A DNA stretch of 64,000 nt from Pseudovibrio exalbescens DSM 16456 (lineage in GTDB: Bacteria > Pseudomonadota > Alphaproteobacteria > Rhizobiales > Stappiaceae): NCBI RefSeq assembly GCF_000422785.1, contig NZ_AUGS01000005.1, forward strand, positions 186,001-250,000, given 5' to 3'. Of the stretch, positions 20,328 through 30,147 are shown one piece after another. The stretch's first letter is position 1, and the number at the start of each line of letters is the position of its first letter. Position numbers and translations under genes: made by a program. The notes beneath the pieces were generated by a model that made no database searches, was not told the origin of the DNA, and worked only from the letters and a program-made list of their open reading frames with translations.

Positions 20328-21617
20328 ATGACGGCTCAAACCGAAACAAACCAGCCCACACGGGCCACGCGGGCCTTTGCCCCGTTCGAGTGGATGTTGG
20401 CAGGTCGGTATTTGCGCTCTCGGCGAAAAGAGACCTTCATTTCGGTAATCGCTGGCTTCTCCTTTTTAGGGATCATGCTGGGCGTGGCTACCCTCATAAT
20501 CGTGATGGCCGTGATGAATGGCTTTCGCTCCGAGCTATTGACCAAAATACTCGGGATTAATGGTCACGTTCTCGTGCAGCCGATCGACTCTCGTCTGGAT
20601 GATTTTGATGCTGTGACAGCGCGTCTTGAAGGGCTGGATGGGGTGAAATTTGCCATGCCGTTCGTTGAGGGTCAGGCCATGGTGTCGGGGCCCGCTGCCG
20701 ATTTGGGCGCCTTGTTTCGCGGTGTGCGCAAAGCCGATCTGGATAAACTGCCATTGGTCTCCCAGAATATTCAAGCCGGCACGCTGGAAGGATTTGATGA
20801 GGGACAGGGCATTGCCGTGGGATCCCGACTTGCCAGATCTTTGGGCGTGGCACTCGGTGATCCGATCAGAGTCATTACGCCTCGCGGCAGCATTACACCA
20901 ATGGGTATGACACCTCGGGTGAAGGCTTATCCGGTGACGGCCATTTTCGAGATCGGCATGAGTGAGTATGATGGCAGCATCGTTTTCATGCCTTTCAACG
21001 AAGCACAGCTCTACTTCAACATGGAAGGGGAAGCCACCGGCGTTGAGGTTTATGCCGAAGATCCCGATTCCGTTGGTGGTATCCGTCAGGCGGTTGAAGA
21101 GGGCGCTGGACGGCCGACCTATGTAACCGATTGGCGTCAGCGGAACATGACCTTTTTCTCGGCGCTCGAAGTTGAGCGCAACGTAATGTTCCTCATCCTT
21201 ACATTGATTGTACTTGTTGCTGCGCTCAACATCATCTCGGGCATGACAATGCTGGTCAAGGACAAGGGGCGGGATATTGCGGTCCTGCGCACGATGGGTG
21301 CAAGCCGCGGGGCGGTGATGCGAATCTTTGTGATTACAGGGGCCAGCATCGGAACCTTCGGTACGCTCGCTGGTGTGGCGTTGGGAACGGTTGTGTGCCT
21401 GAACATTGAAAGCATCCGACAGGGAATTTCCTGGTTGACGAGGACTGAGCTTTTCTCTCCTGAACTCTATTTCCTCTCCAAATTGCCCGCTGAAATGGAC
21501 AGCATGGAAACGTTGGCGGTGGTTGGCATGGCCTTGTCTTTGAGCTTTCTGGCAACTCTTTATCCGGCATGGCGGGCCGCGAGATTGGATCCGGTGGATG
21601 CGCTGAGGTACGAATAA
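20328..21617 (+). CDS. lolC: lipoprotein-releasing ABC transporter permease LolC/LolE
   Basis: Inner-membrane subunit of the LolCDE machine that pulls outer-membrane lipoproteins out of the inner membrane and hands them to LolA. The 429-residue protein has the typical layout: one N-terminal membrane helix (about 33-58), a periplasmic domain of roughly 220 residues, and three C-terminal helices of the FtsX type ending in [19 protein letters not shown]. One permease gene is present, as is common outside gammaproteobacteria. Overlaps lolD by one base. Confidence 0.95.
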   Translation: MTAQTETNQPTRATRAFAPFEWMLAGRYLRSRRKETFISVIAGFSFLGIMLGVATLIIVMAVMNGFRSELLTKILGINGHVLVQPIDSRLDDFDAVTARLEGLDGVKFAMPFVEGQAMVSGPAADLGALFRGVRKADLDKLPLVSQNIQAGTLEGFDEGQGIAVGSRLARSLGVALGDPIRVITPRGSITPMGMTPRVKAYPVTAIFEIGMSEYDGSIVFMPFNEAQLYFNMEGEATGVEVYAEDPDSVGGIRQAVEEGAGRPTYVTDWRQRNMTFFSALEVERNVMFLILTLIVLVAALNIISGMTMLVKDKGRDIAVLRTMGASRGAVMRIFVITGASIGTFGTLAGVALGTVVCLNIESIRQGISWLTRTELFSPELYFLSKLPAEMDSMETLAVVGMALSLSFLATLYPAWRAARLDPVDALRYE

Positions 21618-22360
21618 TGAATGCACCGATGAAAAAGGGGCCTATGGACAAGCGTTCAGATCAGCGCATTTCACTCAGTCTGCGCGGCGTATGCCGTAGC
21701 TTCACCGAAGCCCATGGGATTTTAGAGATTCTGAAAGGCGCCGATCTGGATCTATATGAGGGTGACCTGGTGGCTTTGGTCGCGCCTTCTGGTTCCGGAA
21801 AATCAACCTTGATGCATATCGCCGGCCTTCTTGAGCGCCCGGATGCCGGGGAGGTTTATGTCGGGGGGCGAGCATGCGGCTCCTTAAACGATGAACAACG
21901 GACTGCTATTCGGCGCACCGAAGTTGGCTTCGTCTACCAGTTCCACCAGTTGTTGCCTGAGTTTACGGCACTGGAGAACATAGCCATACCGCAGATGATC
22001 AACGGATTGGCGCGCAGTGATGCGGAGGAGCGTGCTCGGCAGTTGTTGAAATACATGCGCCTCCAAGACCGGGAAACACATCGTCCGGCAGAGCTATCTG
22101 GTGGCGAACAGCAGCGGGTTGCAATTGCACGGGCCGTCGCTAATGCGCCGCGTATCCTTTTGGCCGATGAACCAACGGGTAATCTTGACCCGAAAACCTC
22201 AGCCTACGTATTTGACGCTCTCAAGGCTTTGGTCAAAGCTTCTGGCGTTTCCGCGTTGCTTGCCACCCATAACATGGATATTGCGGCCAAGATGGATCGG
22301 TGTATCACTTTGCAAGATGGCAAGGTTGTCGAGCTCAAGCGGGTTCCCAAAGCACGCTAA
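21617..22360 (+). CDS. lolD: lipoprotein-releasing ABC transporter ATP-binding protein LolD
   Basis: ATPase that drives the LolCDE lipoprotein extractor. The 247-residue protein has Walker [10 protein letters not shown] (near 57), the signature [15 protein letters not shown] (near 155), Walker [13 protein letters not shown] (near 178) and an H-loop histidine in LLATHNMD. The ATG at 21617 overlaps the lolC stop (TAATG); later in-frame ATGs at 21629 and 21644 are possible starts. Confidence 0.95.
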   Translation: MNAPMKKGPMDKRSDQRISLSLRGVCRSFTEAHGILEILKGADLDLYEGDLVALVAPSGSGKSTLMHIAGLLERPDAGEVYVGGRACGSLNDEQRTAIRRTEVGFVYQFHQLLPEFTALENIAIPQMINGLARSDAEERARQLLKYMRLQDRETHRPAELSGGEQQRVAIARAVANAPRILLADEPTGNLDPKTSAYVFDALKALVKASGVSALLATHNMDIAAKMDRCITLQDGKVVELKRVPKAR

Positions 22361-22863
22361 GAGTGGTCGACCTTCGAGCTTAACGCGCTGGGTTCGGTAG
22401 GTATTGGCATACCTGGCCTAAGTTGCTGCCACAGCGCTATGAATCAGACTTCCGTTGTCCGGTGTGACGCTGGTTTTCCCATACTCTCCATATTCATATA
22501 ATTTAATAGCAACTGGGACGTAGTCTCTCAGCCTTGAGTTGAACGCGGCGCGCGACGGGCATAAGCCGCCAAAGCTCGCTATCGCTGGTGACGGCTTCGG
22601 GCGGATCGGGTGGCTACACTACGAAAAGCGATCAGTTTTTGCTTGGTTCCGGATTGGGTGCGCAAAATCCGCAGCAAGGTCAAGAAATTTCTCGTTCTTT
22701 TATGATCTTAGAGCACTGGTGGCAAAGGACTTGTGAGTGAGTTGCCGCGTTGTTTGTTTACCGTCTATTTACCAGAGAAGGATCCACCGGAAATCAGGAG
22801 TTGAATTAAGAGAACAAAAGTAGAACTATGATGGAACATAACGTGATTATCAGGAGTTTGGAG
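22361..22863. other. 503-base stretch without a recognisable gene
   Basis: No convincing coding sequence. A perfect TATAAT at 22497-22502 on the + strand has a weak TTTTCC at -35 spacing, so transcription may start near 22509 and run about 350 bases to the micro-ORF and dnaE. The segment 22540-22620 can form GC-rich hairpins (AAGCCGCC with GGGCGG; GACGGCTTC). No tRNA fold or known RNA family was recognised. Confidence 0.4.
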
Positions 22864-22959
22864 ATGTACATCCTACGTGATCTTGCTGCGTTTGCGTCCA
22901 TCGTTGCCTGTGGGTCCAGTTTTTGGGTTTGGGGACAGGTATTGGCTCAGGGTATGTGA
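22864..22959 (+). CDS. 31-residue single-helix micro-protein upstream of dnaE
   Basis: A short gene with a well-placed AGGAG box (22852-22856) seven bases before its ATG. The product is one hydrophobic helix (about residues 8-27, FASIVACGSSFWVWGQVL) with charged N-terminus and no other domain. Small single-helix proteins at this place ahead of dnaE are found in related genomes to my recollection, which I cannot check here. Function unknown; a role as a leader peptide is also possible, as dnaE begins 109 bases after its stop. Confidence 0.45.
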   Translation: MYILRDLAAFASIVACGSSFWVWGQVLAQGM

Positions 22960-23068
22960 AATCGTTTGATGTGAATTGCCGTTGGCGAGTGGTCGACTTT
23001 GGCCGGGGCTTGAAACAGACTGCGCATCCGTTATCACTGATGGGAAGAAACAATCAAAAGGTATGGTA

Positions 23069-26000
23069 ATGTCAGGGCCCGGGTTTATCCATTTACGTAC
23101 GCACTCGGCGTTTTCCTTGTTGGAAGGGGCGCTACCGCTTGGCAAGCTACTTGATCTTGCGAGCAAGGATGACCAGCCAGCTTTGGCAATCACCGATACC
23201 GGCAATCTGTTTGGCGCTCTGGAGTTTTCCGAAAAAGCTTTTGGCGCTGGCATTCAACCTATCATCGGATCACAGGTCTCCCTAAATTTCCGAGATACGG
23301 ATGCAAAAGGGGATGCGGCCCTAACCGATATTGTTCTGCTCGCGATGAGCGAAGAGGGCTATGAGAACCTCATGGATATCGTATCGCGAGCGTTTCTGGA
23401 TACCGAGCCCGGATATCGAGCCAATATCGGTCTTGATCGCCTTACCGCGAAAAACGCCGGCCTTATCGCGCTGACGGGATCAACATTCGGACCAATCAAT
23501 CAGGCACTCCTTCACGGTCATCCCGAGGATGCAGAGCGTCGTTTGTTGAAACTCCATGAGATCTTTGCGGATCGCCTATATGTGGAAGTTCAAAGACACG
23601 GCTTGAGAGAAGAGGATCAGGTCGAACCGGATCTGATTGAGCTTGCATACAAAACTGGTATCCCTCTTGTTGCGACAAATGAACCTTTTTTCCCATCCGC
23701 AGATGACTATGAGGCTCACGACGCTCTTCTTGCGATATCAGAAGGGCGTGTTCTGATTGAAACCGATCGCCGACAGCTTACCTCCGAGTTTCGCTTCAAG
23801 ACACGGGCAGAGATGCAGGAAACCTTCTCCGATTTGCCGGAGGCACTTGTTTCGACCATCGAGATTGCTCAGCGCTGTCATTACCGGCCCTTGAAACGCG
23901 CTCCCATTCTGCCACGATTTGCTGGTGCAGGGTCAGATCCGGAAGAAGCTGAGAAAGCAGAGGCTGCCGAATTGGCGCGCCAAGCTCAAGACGGGTTGCG
24001 AGCCCGCTTGGAGGCGCATGGGTTAGCCCCGGGATTGAGTGAGGAAACCTATTGGGACCGGCTGGACTACGAGCTTGGCATCATCACTCGAATGAAGTTC
24101 CCGGGTTACTTTCTGATCGTTGCGGATTTCATCAAGTGGGCCAAGGAGCAGGATATTCCAGTAGGACCTGGTCGCGGTTCGGGGGCGGGTTCTCTCGTGG
24201 CGTGGGCGCTCACGATTACCGATCTCGACCCGATGCGTTTCTCGTTGCTTTTCGAACGTTTCCTGAACCCCGAACGCGTTTCCATGCCGGATTTCGATAT
24301 CGATTTCTGCCAGAACCGGCGTGAGGAGGTCATTCGATACGTTCAGCGCAAGTATGGACGCGAACAGGTTGCACAGATCATTACGTTCGGGACGCTGCAG
24401 GCGAAAGCCGTATTGCGAGATGTGGGGCGTGTTCTGCAGATGCCTTATGGCCAGGTTGATCGGCTCAGTAAGTTGGTGCCCGGTACGCCAGCTAATCCCA
24501 TGACGCTTGCGGAAGCGATTGAGGAGGAACCTCGGCTGCGAGAAGCTGCGCGTCAGGAAGAGGTCGTCGACCGTCTGTTGAAGATGGCGCAAAAGCTTGA
24601 GGGCCTTTATAGGCATGCGTCGACGCATGCGGCTGGTGTTGTGATCGGTGACAGGCCGCTGGAACAGTTGGTGCCGCTCTATCGAGATCCCAGATCGGAT
24701 ATGCCGGTTGCCCAGTTCAACATGAAATGGGTGGAACAGGCCGGTCTTGTAAAGTTTGACTTTCTCGGCCTGAAAACTCTTACGGTGATCGATACTGCGT
24801 TGAACCTGCTGAAGCAGCGGGGCATCGAGGTAGATATCTCTGCGATTCCGATTGATGATCCGGCGACATACAAGTTGCTGGCCGCAGGTGACACCGTTGG
24901 CGTGTTCCAGCTCGAAAGTCAGGGTATGCGGCGTGCCATTGCGGGTATGCGACCCGACCGCTTTGAGGACATTATCGCGCTGGTTGCCTTGTATCGTCCA
25001 GGTCCCATGGACAACATCCCGGTATACAATGCGGTAAAGCACGGGGAGCAGGAACCGGATTATCTTCATCCGTTGCTAGAGCCCATCCTCAAGGAGACTA
25101 ACGGCATCATCGTTTATCAGGAACAGGTGATGCAGATTGCTCAGGTGCTATCGGGGTATTCGCTCGGGGAAGCGGATTTGCTGCGCCGCGCCATGGGTAA
25201 GAAGATTGCGTCTGAGATGGAGATCCAGCGAGCTCGCTTTACGGAAGGTGCTGTCAAGCAGGGGATCGACAAGGATCAGGCCGGGATGATCTATGATCTC
25301 GTGGCCAAGTTCGCCAATTACGGCTTCAACAAATCGCACGCTGCCGCATATGCACTGGTGGCCTATCAAACTGCTTGGCTGAAGGCGAACTATCCGGTGG
25401 AGTTTCTTGCCGGCATCATGACGCTGGATATGGGTAATACGGACAAGCTGAGCGATTTTCGCCAGGAAGCTGTCCGAATGGGTATTGAAGTGGTTCCCCC
25501 GTCCATCAATCGCTCCGGTGCTCATTTTGATGTAGAAGATGGCAAGATTCTCTATGCCATGGGGGCCATCAAAGGCGTAGGCGAGCATGCAATCGAGCAT
25601 ATTGTTGAGGCGCGCGGTGATACACCATTTAAAGACATGGCAGATTTTGCGCGCCGCGTAAGTACTCGGGTTGTCAATAAGAGAACGCTTGAAAGCCTTA
25701 TTTCTGCCGGTGCGTTTGATGAGCTCAACCCCAATCGCGCCCAGTTGATGCAGGGCCTCGATCGTGTTGTTGCGATGTCCCATCGAACGGAAGACAATGC
25801 GACCTCGGGCCAGAACGAACTGTTTGGCGGTGCGGATGCGCCTGAACCTCTGATCTTTCCGGACGTTGATCCCTGGACGCCTGCGGAGCGTCTTCAGCGC
25901 GAACACAGTGCCGTCGGATTCTACATCTCTGCGCATCCGCTCGATGAATATCAGGATTTGTTCAAAACGCTTCGTGTCCAGTTGTGGAAGGATTTTGAGC

Positions 26001-26500
26001 AGTCGGTGAAAGCTGGTGCGTCAGCAGGGCGTCTTGTCGGGACAGTCACAGCGCGACAGGAGAGGAAGACCCGAAAGGGGACGCCCATGGGTATCGTGCG
26101 CATGTCTGATCCAACAGGGCAATACGAAGCCTTGTTGTTCTCGGAAGGACTTGCTCAGTTTCGCGATCTACTTGAGCCAGGCAGTTCCGTTGTTTTGCTG
26201 GTACAAGCCGACTTGCGAGACGAAGAAGTGAGTGTGCGCATAAATCAAGTGGACCCGTTGGAACGGATCGCATCGCGTGTTCACAGAACACTGCGAGTTT
26301 TCATGAATACCTCGCAGCCCGTTACCAATCTGCAGCGGCAGCTCAAGTCCGGCGGTGATGGGGAGGTCAGCTGCATCATGTTATTGGATCAGGGGCAACG
26401 AGAGGTGGAAGTCAAGTTGCCCGGAGGCTATCAATTATCCCCGCAACTTGCTGGAGCTTTGAAAGCCGTGCCAGGCGTTGTTGATGTTCAAATGGCTTGA
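23069..26500 (+). CDS. dnaE: DNA polymerase III subunit alpha
   Basis: Replicative polymerase catalytic subunit. The 1143-residue protein opens with the PHP domain (FIHLRTHSAFSLLEGALPL), has the active-site block PDFDIDFCQNRREEVIRYV at about 407-425 preceded by GPGRGSGAGSLVAW, the FNKSHAAAYALVAYQTAWLK region, and C-terminal HhH and OB domains. Start chosen at 23069, seven bases after AAAAGG; ATG at 23063 is nearly equal, and the frame is open to 22976. It is the long replicative type and not DnaE2/ImuC. Confidence 0.96.
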   Translation: MSGPGFIHLRTHSAFSLLEGALPLGKLLDLASKDDQPALAITDTGNLFGALEFSEKAFGAGIQPIIGSQVSLNFRDTDAKGDAALTDIVLLAMSEEGYENLMDIVSRAFLDTEPGYRANIGLDRLTAKNAGLIALTGSTFGPINQALLHGHPEDAERRLLKLHEIFADRLYVEVQRHGLREEDQVEPDLIELAYKTGIPLVATNEPFFPSADDYEAHDALLAISEGRVLIETDRRQLTSEFRFKTRAEMQETFSDLPEALVSTIEIAQRCHYRPLKRAPILPRFAGAGSDPEEAEKAEAAELARQAQDGLRARLEAHGLAPGLSEETYWDRLDYELGIITRMKFPGYFLIVADFIKWAKEQDIPVGPGRGSGAGSLVAWALTITDLDPMRFSLLFERFLNPERVSMPDFDIDFCQNRREEVIRYVQRKYGREQVAQIITFGTLQAKAVLRDVGRVLQMPYGQVDRLSKLVPGTPANPMTLAEAIEEEPRLREAARQEEVVDRLLKMAQKLEGLYRHASTHAAGVVIGDRPLEQLVPLYRDPRSDMPVAQFNMKWVEQAGLVKFDFLGLKTLTVIDTALNLLKQRGIEVDISAIPIDDPATYKLLAAGDTVGVFQLESQGMRRAIAGMRPDRFEDIIALVALYRPGPMDNIPVYNAVKHGEQEPDYLHPLLEPILKETNGIIVYQEQVMQIAQVLSGYSLGEADLLRRAMGKKIASEMEIQRARFTEGAVKQGIDKDQAGMIYDLVAKFANYGFNKSHAAAYALVAYQTAWLKANYPVEFLAGIMTLDMGNTDKLSDFRQEAVRMGIEVVPPSINRSGAHFDVEDGKILYAMGAIKGVGEHAIEHIVEARGDTPFKDMADFARRVSTRVVNKRTLESLISAGAFDELNPNRAQLMQGLDRVVAMSHRTEDNATSGQNELFGGADAPEPLIFPDVDPWTPAERLQREHSAVGFYISAHPLDEYQDLFKTLRVQLWKDFEQSVKAGASAGRLVGTVTARQERKTRKGTPMGIVRMSDPTGQYEALLFSEGLAQFRDLLEPGSSVVLLVQADLRDEEVSVRINQVDPLERIASRVHRTLRVFMNTSQPVTNLQRQLKSGGDGEVSCIMLLDQGQREVEVKLPGGYQLSPQLAGALKAVPGVVDVQMA

Positions 26501-26586
26501 GCAGATGATGTGTTAGTCGTGCAAGGCAGTTCAGCCAAGAGGCGCGCAGTAGCGGAAACGATAACATCGTTCGCAATGGCTAGCTC

Positions 26587-26616
26587 TTGCGGTAAAAACG
26601 CGTTTCTTGCTATAAG
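26587..26616 (+). promoter_or_regulatory. candidate promoter of rpsB
   Basis: TTGCGG (26587-26592), an 18-base spacer and TATAAG (26611-26616) form a fair housekeeping promoter. It leaves a leader of about 155 bases before rpsB, long enough for translational feedback by S2, though I recognise no known leader motif. Confidence 0.5.
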
Positions 26617-26778
26617 CCTGTGGATCGTTGCTTGATCTCGATGAAAAGGCTCTCTATAAGGCCGACATCCCACACGCAGGGGCGAGTCCAGCCAATTTGG
26701 TTTGGTCCATCCGGTGTTTGACAGTTCAGACTGCCACCCTGCGGAGGAATAAACCGGAAAAACAGGAGTTACAGGGCC

Positions 26779-27582
26779 ATGGCACTGCCCGATTTTACAA
26801 TGCGCCAGCTGCTGGAAGCAGGCGTCCACTTTGGTCACCAGAAGCATCGCTGGAACCCAAAGATGAGCAACTACATCTTTGGTGTTCGCAACAATGTTCA
26901 CATCCTTGATCTGGGTCAGACCGTTCCACTTCTTCACCAAGCCCTCAAGGCCGTGTCTGATACCGTAGCTGGTGGTGGCCGTGTTCTGCTCGTTGGTACA
27001 AAGCGCCAGGCACAGGAACCAGTTGCAGAAGCAGCTCGTCGTTCGGCCCAGTATTTTGTGAATGCGCGCTGGCTCGGTGGTATGCTGACCAACTGGAAAA
27101 CCATTTCGCAGTCCATTCAACGTCTGCGCAAGGTTGAAGAAATGTTGGCCGGTGAAGCCAATCGCATGACGAAGAAGGAGCGTCTGTTCCTTGATCGTGA
27201 ACGCGAAAAGCTTGAGCGCAACCTTGGCGGTATCAAGGATATGGGCGGTATTCCGGATATGATCTTCGTGATCGATACCAACCGGGAAGCGATCGCCATT
27301 CAGGAAGCTCGTCGTTTGGGTATCCCGGTTGCTGCAATTCTGGATTCCAACTGTGATCCGGACGGCATCAACTATCCGGTTCCTGGCAACGACGATGCTG
27401 GCCGCGCGATTACGCTTTATTGCGACCTGATTGCTCGTGCCGCCATTGACGGTATCGCCCGTGCGCAGGGTTCCATGGGTGTGGACCTTGGTGAGGCCGA
27501 AGAAGTGTTGGAAGAACCAGCACTTGCCGAAGAAGGCACAAGCGAAACGTCCGCAGAAACGGGCGAAGCCGCTCAGGCCTAA
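26779..27582 (+). CDS. rpsB: 30S ribosomal protein S2
   Basis: Small-subunit ribosomal protein that joins late in 30S assembly and helps S1 bind. The 267-residue product has the family blocks [21 protein letters not shown] at the start, [15 protein letters not shown] near 93 and [14 protein letters not shown]-like sequence ([20 protein letters not shown]) near 180. A C-terminal acidic tail rich in Glu/Ala follows residue 235, common in alphaproteobacteria. First gene of the rpsB-tsf-pyrH-frr-uppS-cdsA chain. Confidence 0.97.
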   Translation: MALPDFTMRQLLEAGVHFGHQKHRWNPKMSNYIFGVRNNVHILDLGQTVPLLHQALKAVSDTVAGGGRVLLVGTKRQAQEPVAEAARRSAQYFVNARWLGGMLTNWKTISQSIQRLRKVEEMLAGEANRMTKKERLFLDREREKLERNLGGIKDMGGIPDMIFVIDTNREAIAIQEARRLGIPVAAILDSNCDPDGINYPVPGNDDAGRAITLYCDLIARAAIDGIARAQGSMGVDLGEAEEVLEEPALAEEGTSETSAETGEAAQA

Positions 27583-27592
27583 GGCCACTTTT

Positions 27593-27617
27593 CAAGAGCC
27601 GCCCGTTGCGGCTCTTG
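27593..27617 (+). terminator. intrinsic terminator or attenuator after rpsB
   Basis: CAAGAGCCGC (27593-27602) pairs with GCGGCTCTTG (27608-27617); a weak T-rich tail (CTTTATCTT) follows. It may lower transcription of tsf relative to rpsB. Confidence 0.65.
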
Positions 27618-27701
27618 CTTTATCTTGATGTGGCGGCCTGCGCAATTTTTGCTGCAGCCGTCACATTGCAGACAAAACAAATCGGTTAGACCGCTAGGGA
27701 A

Positions 27702-27720
27702 GTCGGATTTCCGATTTTTT
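27702..27720 (+). terminator. weak hairpin with T-run just before tsf
   Basis: GTCGG and CCGAT flank a short ATTT loop and are followed by TTTTTTGGTTTTT. The stem is only 4-5 bp, so the call is uncertain; it would be a second partial stop between rpsB and tsf. Confidence 0.3.
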
Positions 27721-27751
27721 GGTTTTTAACTCCCGTCCAAGAGGCGATCTC

Positions 27752-28675
27752 ATGAGCATTACCGCAGCAATGGTTAAAGAGCTCCGCGAAAAGAGCGGCG
27801 CTGGTATGATGGACTGTAAAGCAGCCCTGAAGGAAACCGACGGGGACATGGATGCAGCCGTAGATTGGCTGCGCACCAAGGGTCTGGCCAAGGCTGCCAA
27901 GAAGGCTGGTCGGGTTGCCGCCGATGGTTTGGTTGGTGTTGCTGCTGCCGGTACTAAAGCTGCTGTTGTTGAAGTGAACTCCGAAACCGACTTTGTTGCC
28001 CGTAACGAAGGGTTCCAGAAACTCGTCGGCGACATTGCTTCCGTTGCGCTTGACGTTGATGGCGATGTGGACGCACTTGCAGCAGCTTCTTACCCAGGTT
28101 CAGACAAGACCGTTGATGAAGAAATCAAGGAAGCTGTAGGTACCATCGGTGAAAACATGACCTTGCGTCGTTTCGCCAAGCTCTCCGTAAATGAAGGTGT
28201 TGTCGCATCCTACATTCACAACGCTACCGTTGATGGCATGGGCAAGATTGGTGTTCTTGTTGCTTTGGAATCTGCAGGCGACGCTGAAAAGCTGAACACA
28301 CTTGGTCGTCAGATTGCGATGCACGTTGCTGCAACGAGCCCGTTGGCACTGAATGTTGATGAGCTGGATGCTGCTGATGTCGAGCGCGAACGTGCCGTTT
28401 TTGTTGAACAGGCTCGTGAATCCGGCAAGCCGGACAACATCATCGAGAAGATGGTTGAGGGCCGCCTGCGCAAGTTCTACGAGGAAGTAACACTGGTCAA
28501 GCAGAGCTTTGTTATCAATCCTGACCTTAGTGTAGAAGCTGCTGTTGAAGAAGCTGCCAAGGAAATCGGTTCGCCGATCAAGCTGGCCGGTTTCGTTCGC
28601 TTCGGTCTTGGTGAAGGTATCGAGAAAGAAGAAACAGACTTTGCTGCAGAAGTCGCAGCAGCTGCTGGTAATTAA
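27752..28675 (+). CDS. tsf: translation elongation factor Ts
   Basis: Guanine-nucleotide exchange factor for EF-Tu. The 307-residue protein has the N-terminal UBA-like domain with [19 protein letters not shown] (residues 7-25) and the [10 protein letters not shown] motif near 78 that contacts EF-Tu. The ATG at 27752 starts [11 protein letters not shown], the usual N-terminus. Followed by a strong terminator. Confidence 0.97.
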   Translation: MSITAAMVKELREKSGAGMMDCKAALKETDGDMDAAVDWLRTKGLAKAAKKAGRVAADGLVGVAAAGTKAAVVEVNSETDFVARNEGFQKLVGDIASVALDVDGDVDALAAASYPGSDKTVDEEIKEAVGTIGENMTLRRFAKLSVNEGVVASYIHNATVDGMGKIGVLVALESAGDAEKLNTLGRQIAMHVAATSPLALNVDELDAADVERERAVFVEQARESGKPDNIIEKMVEGRLRKFYEEVTLVKQSFVINPDLSVEAAVEEAAKEIGSPIKLAGFVRFGLGEGIEKEETDFAAEVAAAAGN

Positions 28676-28683
28676 TTTTTGGA

Positions 28684-28712
28684 GGGCGCCGATTCCAGTC
28701 GGCGCCCTTTTT
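28684..28712 (+). terminator. intrinsic terminator after tsf
   Basis: GGGCGCCGA (28684-28692) pairs with TCGGCGCCC (28699-28707), six-base loop, then TTTTT. Strong, and it separates rpsB-tsf from pyrH. Confidence 0.9.
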
Positions 28713-28741
28713 GTATCTAAACCTAGGTGAAGGGGTTGAAG

Positions 28742-29461
28742 ATGTCGGATCAACTACGTTGGAAACGGGTTCTGCTTAAGCTGTCTGGCGAAGCCCTAAT
28801 GGGAGAACAGCAATTCGGGATCGATCCCGCAGTGGTTGAACGCGTGGCGCGTGAAATCGCAGAAGCTGTCGCGCTTGGCGCGCAATTCGGCATCGTTGTT
28901 GGCGGCGGTAATATTTTCCGAGGGGTGTCCTTGGCAGCGAAGGGCGGCAATCGGGTCACCGGCGACCATATGGGCATGTTGGCGACAGTCATGAACTCCT
29001 TGACCCTTGCTGACGCGTTGAACAGCCTTGGTGTGCAGGCGCGCGTATTGTCCGCAGTGCCGGTACCTTCCATTTGTGAGACATTCACCCAGCGCGGCGC
29101 TGAGCGATATATGGAAGATGGCGATGTGATCCTGTTTGCCGGCGGCACTGGCAACCCATTCTTTTCTACTGATTCTGGAGCGGCTCTGAGAGCGGCAGAA
29201 ATGCAGTGCAATGCCTTTTTGAAAGGCACTCAGGTAGATGGCGTTTATGACTGCGATCCGAAGTTCAACCCGGATGCAATGCGCTATGACACACTGACTC
29301 CCGGCGAAGTTCTTGAAAAGAACCTTAAAGTCATGGATGCGACGGCGATTGCACTTGCCCGGGACAACGCTATTCCTGTAGTGGTGTTCTCCATCCATAC
29401 CTCCGGTGCATTGGTAAATGTGCTGCGAGGGCAGGGCCTCTTCACTGTTGTATCTGACTAA
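28742..29461 (+). CDS. pyrH: uridylate kinase
   Basis: Phosphorylates UMP to UDP in pyrimidine synthesis; a bacterial-type hexameric enzyme of the amino-acid-kinase fold. The 239-residue product has VLLKLSGEALMG near the start, the GGGNIFRG loop near 56, and TDSGAALRAAEM near 143. The ATG at 28742 follows AGGTGAAGGGG. Together with frr it is in the classic tsf-pyrH-frr order. Confidence 0.96.
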   Translation: MSDQLRWKRVLLKLSGEALMGEQQFGIDPAVVERVAREIAEAVALGAQFGIVVGGGNIFRGVSLAAKGGNRVTGDHMGMLATVMNSLTLADALNSLGVQARVLSAVPVPSICETFTQRGAERYMEDGDVILFAGGTGNPFFSTDSGAALRAAEMQCNAFLKGTQVDGVYDCDPKFNPDAMRYDTLTPGEVLEKNLKVMDATAIALARDNAIPVVVFSIHTSGALVNVLRGQGLFTVVSD

Positions 29462-29563
29462 GAGACCTTGCGGGGCACTGGTGTGGTGCGGAAGGACGAA
29501 TTACGTTGTACCGTACCATTCGGTGGTAACAGCTGCTGTGAATAGATTTTGAAAGAGGTTAGT

Positions 29564-30121
29564 ATGTCGGAGCTCGATTATAACGATTTACGTCGCCGCA
29601 TGACAGGCGCGATTTCGGCTTTGAAACATGAGTTTTCCGGGCTTCGCACCGGGCGTGCTTCTTCCAGCATGCTGGATCCAATCACTGTCGAAGCCTATGG
29701 CTCGCAAATGCCGGTTAACCAGGTGGCAACCGTAAGTGTTCCTGAACCACGCATGGTGTCCGTGCAGGTTTGGGACAAATCCATGGTTTCTGCCGTGGAG
29801 AAGGCTATTCGTGAATCCAATCTTGGTTTGAATCCAGTCGTAGATGGCACCGTCTTGCGTTTGCCGATTCCGGAGTTGAACGAAGAGCGGCGCGTGGAGC
29901 TGGCCAAGGTTGCGCACAAGTATGCAGAGGCTGCCAAGGTCGCAATTCGTCATGTTCGCCGGGATGGAATGGATCTGGTCAAAAAGGCTGAGAAGGCCGG
30001 TGATATGGGCGAAGACGAGAGCCATGTCGCGCAGGACAAGGTTCAAAAGATGACAGACGAGTTCATCGCCGAAGTAGATGAAGTGCTTGCCAAGAAAGAG
30101 CAGGAAATCAAGCAGGTTTGA
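29564..30121 (+). CDS. frr: ribosome recycling factor
   Basis: Splits post-termination ribosomes together with EF-G. The 185-residue protein shows [19 protein letters not shown] near residue 23 and the C-terminal helices with [16 protein letters not shown] near 130 and [29 protein letters not shown] box precedes the ATG at 29564. Its stop overlaps the first possible uppS start codon. Confidence 0.96.
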   Translation: MSELDYNDLRRRMTGAISALKHEFSGLRTGRASSSMLDPITVEAYGSQMPVNQVATVSVPEPRMVSVQVWDKSMVSAVEKAIRESNLGLNPVVDGTVLRLPIPELNEERRVELAKVAHKYAEAAKVAIRHVRRDGMDLVKKAEKAGDMGEDESHVAQDKVQKMTDEFIAEVDEVLAKKEQEIKQV

Positions 30122-30147
30122 TGGGCTTGGTCCAAGGTGGTGTGCCA

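Noticed and set aside
20535-21626. 363-codon frame on the - strand opposite lolC
   Set aside because: Antisense to a complete LolC; His/Gln/Arg-rich shadow composition.
22539-22736. 65-codon frame in the gap before dnaE
   Set aside because: Arg/Lys/Ala-rich with no hydrophobic pattern, no ribosome site and no similarity recognised.
24023-25069. 348-codon frame on the - strand opposite dnaE
   Set aside because: Shadow frame within the polymerase gene; no domain or ribosome site.
26488-27588. 366-codon frame on the - strand opposite rpsB
   Set aside because: It covers rpsB and its promoter; codon bias of the ribosomal gene keeps the reverse frame free of stops. No family features.
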